Part shown: positions 57,381 through 64,000 of the stretch, piece by piece
How the letters are laid out: the number at the start of each line of letters is the position of its first letter
Numbering within the stretch: position 1 is the first letter of the stretch
Source of the DNA: Metabacillus sp. KUDC1714
GTDB lineage: Bacteria > Bacillota > Bacilli > Bacillales > Bacillaceae
Assembly: GCF_014217835.1 (NCBI RefSeq)
Contig: NZ_CP055263.1
Coordinates: 4,343,501-4,407,500, forward strand
Direction: 5' to 3'
Length of the DNA stretch: 64,000 bases
The notes under the pieces: model-generated
Databases searched by the model: none
What the model was told of the DNA's origin: nothing
What the model saw: only the letters and a program-made list of their open reading frames with translations
Translations under genes and position numbers: made by a program

Positions 57381-57566
57381 CTCAAAATCTATATTCAGTT
57401 GTTTTGTCGGACAAGTTTTTCTGATGCACTACCTTGGTTGTTTAATCCCCATTGCTATTTTCACTGTCCTCCAGATAGCTCTTTCCACGTACACCGCATT
57501 ATTAAAGAAGTTTCGCGAGATTCCTATGTTTCCCTTTTGTTAAAATCACAAGAATATGTCGATATA

Positions 57567-57575
57567 TGTTATAAT
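57567..57575 (+). promoter_or_regulatory. Extended -10 promoter of mutS
   Basis: TGTTATAAT combines a TGn extension with a perfect TATAAT, 46 bases before the mutS start. The -35 is weak. Confidence 0.55.
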
Positions 57576-57621
57576 AAACAGTGATTTTTAAAGAACGTTA
57601 TGGTGATATTGGAGGATAAAC

Positions 57622-60213
57622 ATGGCTACTTACACGCCGATGATACAGCAATATTTAAAGGTTAAGGCAGACTATCAAGATGCCTTTTTATTTTTTCGTT
57701 TAGGTGATTTTTATGAAATGTTTTTCCAGGATGCGATTAAAGCTTCACAGGAACTAGAAATTACTTTAACAAGTCGCGATGGTGGGGGAGAAGAGCGGAT
57801 CCCAATGTGTGGAGTTCCATATCATGCTGCACCTTCGTATATTGAACAGTTAATCTTAAAAGGTCATAAAGTTGCAATCTGTGAGCAAACAGAGGATCCT
57901 AAGCAAGCAAAAGGTGTTGTGAGAAGAGAGGTTGTTCAGCTTATTACACCTGGTACGGTGATGGATGGAAAAGGGCTTCATGATAAAGAAAATAACTATA
58001 TAGCCTCTATTACAGCCTTTGATACACAGATTGGACTGGCGCTAAGTGATTTAACAACTGGTGAAAATCTTGTAGCCATTTGCTCGAACTTTGATGAGCT
58101 TTTAAACGAAATCTATTCAGTAGGAGCAAAGGAAGTTGTCATCTCAAGAGACTTTCCTGATGAATGGAAAAAACAACTGATTGATCGCTGTCAAGCAACA
58201 TTATCGTATGAAGCAGAGACAACAATTTCTTCTGATTTTGAGGGGATTCTTAGGGAACTACATGATGAGCGACTTACCTGCACATTTGGAAGACTGTTAA
58301 CCTATCTACAACGTACGCAAAAGCGTAGTCTTGATCATCTACAAAAGGTAAAGGTTTATTATCTACAAGATTCAATGAAAATTGACCTTTATTCAAAACG
58401 GAACTTAGAGTTAACCGAAACAATACGTTCCAAAGGGAAAAAAGGATCATTACTTTGGCTCCTGGATGAAACGAAAACAGCAATGGGCGGAAGATTACTT
58501 AAACAGTGGGTGGATAAGCCTCTTGTTGATCGCACAAAAATTGAAGCTCGGCTTACTATGGTTGAAACATTTATTGCAAACTACTTTGAACGCGAAGATT
58601 TGAGAACTTTACTTAAAGAGATATATGACTTAGAAAGGCTAGCGGGCAGAGTCGCTTTTGGAAATGTGAATGCTCGAGATTTAGTTCAATTAAAAAAGTC
58701 ACTCCAACAGGTTCCAGCTATTGAAGAGCTATGCAGGTCCTTACAAAACGATGTCTATCTATCAGAACGCTTAGATTCTTGTGAGGACTTAAGCAATCTA
58801 TTAGAGGAAGCTATAGTTGAAAACCCTCCTCTTTCTATTAAGGAAGGGAATATTATGAAGGACGGCTTTCATACTCAGCTTGACCAATACCGTGATGCAA
58901 GTCGGAACGGAAAAACATGGATTGCTCAACTCGAGCAACAAGAGCGTCAAAAAACAGGAATTAAATCACTGAAAATCGGCTATAATCGAGTGTTTGGCTA
59001 TTATATTGAAGTAACGAGAGCAAATCTTCATTTATTACAGGAAGGTGTGTATGAGCGCAAGCAGACCTTAACAAATGCTGAACGCTTTATTACTCCTGAA
59101 TTAAAGGAAAAAGAGACGCTAATATTAGAAGCGGAAGAAAAGATTGTTGAACTTGAGTACCAGTTATTTGTTGATTTACGAGAACAGGTGAAACAATATA
59201 TTCCTAGATTACAGGTGTTAGCGAAGCGATTAAGTGAGTTAGATGTCCTTCAATGTTTTGCGACAGTTAGTGAAAACCGTCATTATTGTAAGCCAATATT
59301 TTCAAAAACAACTGAGCTCTTCATAAAGGACGGACGCCATCCAGTTGTCGAAAAAGTGATGGATTCACAGGAATATGTGCCAAATGATTGTTATTTAAAT
59401 GCAGATCGTCAAATGCTACTTATTACTGGTCCAAATATGTCAGGGAAAAGCACATATATGCGTCAAGTTGCCTTAACAGCAATATTAGCGCAAATTGGTT
59501 GTTATGTTCCTGCTTCAGAGGCAGTACTACCAATTTTTGATCAAATATTCACTAGAATTGGTGCTGCAGATGATTTAATTTCTGGACAAAGTACATTTAT
59601 GGTGGAAATGCTTGAAGCTAAAAATGCAATCGCAAATGCTACTTCACAAAGTTTAATCCTTTTCGATGAAATTGGAAGAGGAACATCAACTTATGACGGA
59701 ATGGCACTTGCCCAAGCTATTATTGAACATATACATGAACAAATTGGGGCAAAAACATTATTTTCAACGCACTATCATGAGTTAACGATCCTTGATGGGC
59801 AATTAAGCTCATTAAATAATATCCATGTTAAGGCAATTGAAGAGAATGGCAAAGTAGTATTCCTTCACAAAATTGAAGAAGGTCCCGCTGATAAAAGCTA
59901 TGGTATTCATGTAGCCGAATTAGCTGACCTTCCAAAATCGTTAATAAAGCGAGCTAAGGAAATTTTATCAGAATTAGAAGCAGACAAATTATTGACAGAA
60001 ACAGTTGAAAAGAAAACGGTTGTGAAAGAAGATCTGTTGACTGACTCGCAACTTTCTTTATTTGCTGAAGAAAATCCAGTACCCAAAAAAGCTCCTACTC
60101 TATCAAAAAAAGAACAAGCTGTCATAGAACTATTAAAGTCTATGAATCTGTTAGAAATGACACCACTCGATGCAATGAATGAATTGTATCAACTACAGAA
60201 AAAAATAAAATAA
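57622..60213 (+). CDS. mutS: DNA mismatch repair protein MutS
   Basis: An 863-residue protein from ATG 57622 behind GGAGGA. The mismatch-reading motif FYEMF appears in [15 protein letters not shown] near residues 28-40. The connector, lever and clamp follow, and the ATPase has Walker [10 protein letters not shown] near residue 603, [13 protein letters not shown] and THYHELT. MutS binds mispairs and recruits MutL. The C-terminal segment EENPVPKK is a likely linker to the beta-clamp/tetramer region. mutL begins 98 bases downstream. Confidence 0.98.
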   Translation: MATYTPMIQQYLKVKADYQDAFLFFRLGDFYEMFFQDAIKASQELEITLTSRDGGGEERIPMCGVPYHAAPSYIEQLILKGHKVAICEQTEDPKQAKGVVRREVVQLITPGTVMDGKGLHDKENNYIASITAFDTQIGLALSDLTTGENLVAICSNFDELLNEIYSVGAKEVVISRDFPDEWKKQLIDRCQATLSYEAETTISSDFEGILRELHDERLTCTFGRLLTYLQRTQKRSLDHLQKVKVYYLQDSMKIDLYSKRNLELTETIRSKGKKGSLLWLLDETKTAMGGRLLKQWVDKPLVDRTKIEARLTMVETFIANYFEREDLRTLLKEIYDLERLAGRVAFGNVNARDLVQLKKSLQQVPAIEELCRSLQNDVYLSERLDSCEDLSNLLEEAIVENPPLSIKEGNIMKDGFHTQLDQYRDASRNGKTWIAQLEQQERQKTGIKSLKIGYNRVFGYYIEVTRANLHLLQEGVYERKQTLTNAERFITPELKEKETLILEAEEKIVELEYQLFVDLREQVKQYIPRLQVLAKRLSELDVLQCFATVSENRHYCKPIFSKTTELFIKDGRHPVVEKVMDSQEYVPNDCYLNADRQMLLITGPNMSGKSTYMRQVALTAILAQIGCYVPASEAVLPIFDQIFTRIGAADDLISGQSTFMVEMLEAKNAIANATSQSLILFDEIGRGTSTYDGMALAQAIIEHIHEQIGAKTLFSTHYHELTILDGQLSSLNNIHVKAIEENGKVVFLHKIEEGPADKSYGIHVAELADLPKSLIKRAKEILSELEADKLLTETVEKKTVVKEDLLTDSQLSLFAEENPVPKKAPTLSKKEQAVIELLKSMNLLEMTPLDAMNELYQLQKKIK

Positions 60214-60310
60214 AGTCCCACATCTGACCTCATACCTCTTGAGGGTTAAATGAACAGACTTTGTATAAAAAAGTTATGAAACTAACAAAATGAAAAGGGC
60301 GGTGAGATTC

Positions 60311-62224
60311 TTGGGAAAGATTATTCGCCTCGATGACCAGCTATCAAATAAAATTGCCGCAGGTGAGGTTGTTGAACGACCAGCTTCGGTTGTAAAAGAA
60401 CTATTAGAGAATGCGATTGATGCTAATAGCACGATTGTAGAAATTGAGATTGAAGAAGCGGGCTTAGGTAAAATAAGAATTCTTGATAATGGTGATGGAA
60501 TTGAACAAGATGATTGCCTAAATGCTTTTCATCGTCATGCCACAAGTAAGATTAAAGATGAAAATGACCTCTTTCGAATTAGAACATTGGGGTTTAGAGG
60601 TGAGGCTTTACCTAGTATCGCCTCTGTATCAATGCTTGATATGAAAACGAGCACTGGTAGTGGTGCGGGAACAAACCTCGTTTTAACCGGTGGGAAAATG
60701 GAGAAACATGAATCAACCGCAAGCCGAAAAGGCACGGACATTACGGTTAGAAATTTATTTTTTAATACACCAGCACGCTTGAAATATATGAAAACCGTTC
60801 ATACAGAGCTAGGTAACATCACAGACATTGTGAATCGTATAGCCCTTGCTCATCCACATGTATCAATTCGTCTCGTTCATAATGGCAAAAAGCTCTTACA
60901 CACAAATGGAAATGGTGATGTACGACAAGTATTGGCCGCGATTTATGGTATGTCGATTGCTAAAAAAATGAAAAAGATATCGTTAGAGTCACTTGATTTC
61001 GAAGTAAATGGTTATGTGGCACTTCCAGAAATAACAAGAGCATCTCGAAACTATATCTCGACCATTATTAATGGGCGTTTTATTAAAAACTACCCACTAG
61101 TAAAAGCCATTCAACAAGGCTATCACACATTGTTACCGATTGGTCGTTTTCCAATTGTTTTTTTAGAAATAAGAATGGATCCAATCCTTGTTGATGTCAA
61201 TGTTCATCCATCAAAGCTAGAGGTCAGATTAAGTAAAGAAGCTGAACTAAATGAACTAATAACTAAAGGGATTCGCGATGTATTTAGACAGCAACAGCTC
61301 ATTCCATCTGTTGAAACACCTAAGGCACAAAGAGTAAAAACAACCGATGAACAGCAACATTTTACTTTTGATCACTCATCAGAAATTTCATCTCAACAAC
61401 AAAAATCGATTAATCCTTTTCATCATTCGACTGTTGTAAAAGAAAATCCATTTGAAACAATAGCTCAAATACCTGTAACTAGTGAGGTGAAGGCTACAGA
61501 AAATGAAATGGAAGTGGATCCTTTCGAAGTAGAACAAGAAGAATCGTCACAACAATGGGAACAACCGTTTGAAGATGAAGAATTAGTCGAGGATGAATCA
61601 TCTAGTAAAGAAGAGGTAAAAGAAACTATTTTCTTAAGTGAGCGGGTTCCACCATTGTATCCAATCGGACAAATGCACGGAACCTACATTTTAGCCCAAA
61701 ATGAACGTGGCCTCTTTATCATTGATCAACACGCTGCCCAAGAACGAATTAAATATGAATTTTATCGTGAAAAGGTTGGAGAAATTCATTCAGAGGTTCA
61801 AGAGCTATTAGTACCATTAACTTTTGAATATTCAAATGATGAAACAATGATCATCGAAGCACACATTGACACTCTCGCCAAGGTTGGTATTTTCCTAGAA
61901 CCATTTGGTCGAAATAGCTACATTGTCAGATCACACCCACAATGGTTCCCAAGGGGCGATGAAGCGACAACAATTGAAGAGATTATTCAACAAGTACTTG
62001 AAGAGAAAAAAATTGATATTAAAAAACTTCGCGAAGAGGCAGCCATTATGATGAGCTGTAAAGCTTCGATTAAGGCAAACCATCATTTACGTAACGATGA
62101 AATCTTTGCTTTACTTGAGACATTAAGAAAAACGTCTGATCCATTTACTTGTCCGCATGGACGACCGATTATTGTTCATTACTCAACTTATGAGATGGAG
62201 AAGATGTTTAAACGAGTTATGTAA
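60311..62224 (+). CDS. mutL: DNA mismatch repair protein MutL (endonuclease type)
   Basis: A 637-residue protein. An ATG at 60290 is in frame, but AAAGGGCGGTGA (60295-60306) is spaced for TTG 60311 ([21 protein letters not shown]), where homology starts. The GHKL ATPase has ENAIDAN, DNGDGI and GFRGEAL. The C-terminal domain keeps the endonuclease motif [12 protein letters not shown] near residue 473, then [12 protein letters not shown] and FTCPHGRP, so the strand-nicking activity of Gram-positive MutL is likely intact. A low-complexity linker spans about 335-440. Confidence 0.97.
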   Translation: MGKIIRLDDQLSNKIAAGEVVERPASVVKELLENAIDANSTIVEIEIEEAGLGKIRILDNGDGIEQDDCLNAFHRHATSKIKDENDLFRIRTLGFRGEALPSIASVSMLDMKTSTGSGAGTNLVLTGGKMEKHESTASRKGTDITVRNLFFNTPARLKYMKTVHTELGNITDIVNRIALAHPHVSIRLVHNGKKLLHTNGNGDVRQVLAAIYGMSIAKKMKKISLESLDFEVNGYVALPEITRASRNYISTIINGRFIKNYPLVKAIQQGYHTLLPIGRFPIVFLEIRMDPILVDVNVHPSKLEVRLSKEAELNELITKGIRDVFRQQQLIPSVETPKAQRVKTTDEQQHFTFDHSSEISSQQQKSINPFHHSTVVKENPFETIAQIPVTSEVKATENEMEVDPFEVEQEESSQQWEQPFEDEELVEDESSSKEEVKETIFLSERVPPLYPIGQMHGTYILAQNERGLFIIDQHAAQERIKYEFYREKVGEIHSEVQELLVPLTFEYSNDETMIIEAHIDTLAKVGIFLEPFGRNSYIVRSHPQWFPRGDEATTIEEIIQQVLEEKKIDIKKLREEAAIMMSCKASIKANHHLRNDEIFALLETLRKTSDPFTCPHGRPIIVHYSTYEMEKMFKRVM

Positions 62225-62549
62225 TAGGACAAATTTTCGCAGTAGTGTGTATAAGTGTGTTTTGATATTTAGAGAAAAAGAAGAATAATTTCTTAAGTCG
62301 ACATTAATTTGTTGGCTTTTTTCTTGTTTATTTTATGTCGAAATTGAAAGTATGAGTGTTAAAAAGTGCTGATAAACCCTTATATATCAGTATTTGTGTC
62401 AATGCGATGTATGAGGAGAAGTTTCCGCATTAATTGTTATAAGATTACGTTAGTTTACCAGTATCATATTTTCTAACCAAATAGGTCCATGTCCATTTCA
62501 GACCTAAACTAAAATTCATAACCTAATAGTAACAGGAGGGAATGAATTT
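62225..62549 (+). other. Gap between mutL and the DUF1259-like gene
   Basis: The 325-base gap is A/T-rich. Small inverted pairs are visible, such as CTGATA...TATCAG around 62370-62390 and AGGTC...GACCT around 62484-62506. CATAACCTA near 62518-62526 matches a sigma-K -10 but has no -35 partner at the proper distance. No ORF or clear terminator was seen. Confidence 0.4.
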
Positions 62550-62933
62550 ATGGCGATTAATGATGAATCGGTTTGTCAACAGTTTGCAGGAATTATCGGT
62601 GGCCAAGAGGGATTCGCCGGTGGAAAATGCGTAGCAACAATAAATCGAGATGATATAAATGCTACAATCTTGGGAAAGCGTTTTAGAGTAACAACTTCTT
62701 TCTCATACGAATCAAGAGATAATTCTGGAAGAGCCTTGTGTCTAGGCAGGATAGCACTCTTGGAAAAAGAAGTAGGTGGATTTGTTGCTGCAATTCTTAA
62801 TCAAGGAATAAAAGTTTCGTCGGTACACAACGAGTGGTTGTTTGATAATCCGAATTTGATTTACGTTAATATTGAAGACGTTGATGATCCACTAATTTTT
62901 GCAAGAAAGGTCAGAAGAGCGTTAAGAAACTAA
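62550..62933 (+). CDS. Small DUF1259-like protein
   Basis: A 127-residue protein from ATG 62550 behind AGGAGGG. The pattern resembles a single DUF1259 (LppY/LpqO-type) unit: IIGGQEGFAGGKCVATINRDDINATILGK (read in part), later LLEKEVGGFVAAILNQGIKVSSVHNEW and a final ALRN. Known family members often have two such units and a secretion signal; this one is short and has no signal peptide. Function is unknown. It lies just before a spore-germination gene, but no link is shown. Confidence 0.6.
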   Translation: MAINDESVCQQFAGIIGGQEGFAGGKCVATINRDDINATILGKRFRVTTSFSYESRDNSGRALCLGRIALLEKEVGGFVAAILNQGIKVSSVHNEWLFDNPNLIYVNIEDVDDPLIFARKVRRALRN

Positions 62934-63004
62934 CTGAGGTCTTTAGTTGTAAAGTGTAGAAAAGAGTGATGTTCAAAATAGCAAATTCCTTATTGCTTAA
63001 AGTT

Positions 63005-63034
63005 TGCATAACGTGTTAAAGCCTGGAAATAATA
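63005..63034 (+). promoter_or_regulatory. Possible sigma-G promoter of the GerB-type gene
   Basis: TGCATA (63005-63010) matches the sigma-G -35 (TGMATA). After 17 bases, AATAATA (63028-63034) matches the -10 CATACTA at five of seven positions. Germination receptor genes are normally under forespore sigma-G. Confidence 0.4.
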
Positions 63035-63068
63035 AGCAAGAATGAAATATCGTTCTAGGGAGACCATT

Positions 63069-64000
63069 ATGCAACAACAAAAAATAAGTGCACTTCAACT
63101 CTTTTATGTCATAGTGGGATTCGAAATTGGAACCGCGATCATTTTGGCAATAGGGGCTGGAGCAAAGCAGGATGCATGGTTGGCAATTCTGATTAGTATG
63201 TTAAGTGGTCTGTTTCTAATAGGTGTTTTTACACAATTATCACTTTATTATCCGAATGATACATTATTTTCAATGCTACCAAAAATCATTGGAAAGTACC
63301 TTTCTTATCCAATTATATTAATTTATATTTTTTACTTTATCTATTTAGCAGCAACGGTTTGTCGTGATTTCGGGGATTTAATTTCTTCTACATTGTTAGT
63401 TGAAACCCCAACATTCGTAGTGATTAGTAGCTTTATGGTGTTAGTGATCTATTGTCTTCGTGGTGGAGTTGTGACATTTGTAAGAATGGGAGAAATGGTA
63501 TTTCCACTATACATTATATCTTTGATTATTCTTTGGATATTATTATTAAGTGTGGAAGATTTTAATCTAAATAATCTTACTCCTATAATGGGGAATGGAT
63601 TAAGGCCAATTTTGAAAGAGGTATATCCTGGTATTATAAACTTTCCTTTTGGAGAAACGATTATCATTATGATGTTTATTCCTTATTTAAATAACAAACA
63701 AATAATTAGAAAGCTAGGGATGATTGTAATTTTAGTCGGTGGGTTAATACTTACAATTAATACAATTTTGGTTTTATCTGTCTTAGGTCCGGAAATTTAT
63801 GGTGAAAAATCTTTCCCTTTAATAATAGCTACTAAAATGGTTTCTATTGCAGATTTCCTTGAACGATTTGATGCATTGGTTATTTTAATGATGGTATCAG
63901 GGGTATTTTTTAAAGTTGGCGGTTGTATATTTGGCGCTGCTGTTGCAATCTCCCAATTAGTTAAGTTAAATCATACTAAATCGGTAATACTCGGTTTGGG
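63069..64000 (+). CDS. Spore germination permease, GerB subunit type (partial at window end)
   Basis: Starts at ATG 63069 behind AGGGAGA and runs off the end; about 310 residues are visible. It begins MQQQKISALQLFYVIVGFEIG and has many hydrophobic segments, with the GerAB-type features LFSMLPKIIGKYLSYPIILIYI (read in part), DLISSTLLVETPTFVVIS and PFGETIIIMMFIPYL. This is the amino-acid-permease-like B subunit of GerA-type germinant receptors in the spore inner membrane. The A subunit gene is not upstream, so it either leads its own operon or is an orphan B-type gene such as B. subtilis yndE. Confidence 0.88.
   Translation, partial: MQQQKISALQLFYVIVGFEIGTAIILAIGAGAKQDAWLAILISMLSGLFLIGVFTQLSLYYPNDTLFSMLPKIIGKYLSYPIILIYIFYFIYLAATVCRDFGDLISSTLLVETPTFVVISSFMVLVIYCLRGGVVTFVRMGEMVFPLYIISLIILWILLLSVEDFNLNNLTPIMGNGLRPILKEVYPGIINFPFGETIIIMMFIPYLNNKQIIRKLGMIVILVGGLILTINTILVLSVLGPEIYGEKSFPLIIATKMVSIADFLERFDALVILMMVSGVFFKVGGCIFGAAVAISQLVKLNHTKSVILGL

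Noticed and set aside
57399..57584. 61-codon open frame between cotE and mutS
   Set aside because: No ribosome site, odd composition, and it runs over the mutS promoter; it looks like chance.

Overview
The window is a contiguous, low-GC, plus-strand-only piece of a Bacillaceae chromosome. Gene order closely follows the Bacillus subtilis nusA-to-mutL region, and the sporulation genes (dpaA/dpaB, tepA, spoIIIE, spoVS, cwlJ, cotE, a GerB-type germination permease) mark an endospore former. Family calls rest on recognised motifs and remembered B. subtilis gene order; no search was run.

Layout. (1) 1-8.7 kb: the end of nusA, then ylxR, ylxQ, infB, ylxP, rbfA, truB, ribF, rpsO and pnpA, for transcription and translation factors, ribosome maturation, flavin synthesis and RNA decay. 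(2) 9-17 kb: a YlxY-type deacetylase homologue, the M16 protease mlpA, ymxH, dipicolinate synthase dpaAB, then asd, dapG and dapA for aspartate-family and diaminopimelate/dipicolinate precursor supply. (3) 17-23 kb: RNase J2, tepA, ylzJ and spoIIIE. (4) 23-30 kb: a GntR/UTRA regulator, a four-gene BMP-type nucleoside ABC importer (nupNOPQ-like) and an MFS exporter. (5) 30-38 kb: the ymfF/ymfH M16 pair, a short-chain reductase, two small conserved genes, a RodZ-like protein, pgsA and cinA. (6) 38-43.4 kb: recA with a LexA box, RNase Y, ymdB and spoVS. (7) 43.4-51.6 kb: an M19 dipeptidase, a two-subunit 2-oxoacid:ferredoxin oxidoreductase, tdh-kbl threonine catabolism, a zinc alcohol dehydrogenase and cwlJ. 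(8) 51.8-64 kb: topB, miaB, ymcA, cotE, mutS, mutL, a small DUF1259-like protein and the start of a GerB-type permease gene that runs off the end.

No phage, CRISPR array, tRNA, rRNA or transposase gene was seen, and no wholly new system is evident. The unusual content is between genes: a three-member MITE-like family with terminal inverted repeats, one copy reduced to its ends; a 57-bp repeat flanking tepA-ylzJ; a palindrome family reading GGGTCTGACCC; interleaved inverted repeats before truB; an isolated near-perfect Shine-Dalgarno sequence before nupN; a large hairpin inside the importer operon; and a 600-bp recA-rny gap with a strong promoter and several repeats. Several developmental promoter matches were found by eye (sigma-H for spoVS, sigma-E and sigma-K for cotE, possible sigma-G for the GerB-type gene).

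Several genes appear to use TTG or GTG starts (mlpA, nupO, ymfK, rodZ-like, tdh, cwlJ, mutL, ribF, recA, nupQ), chosen from Shine-Dalgarno spacing and from where family homology begins.
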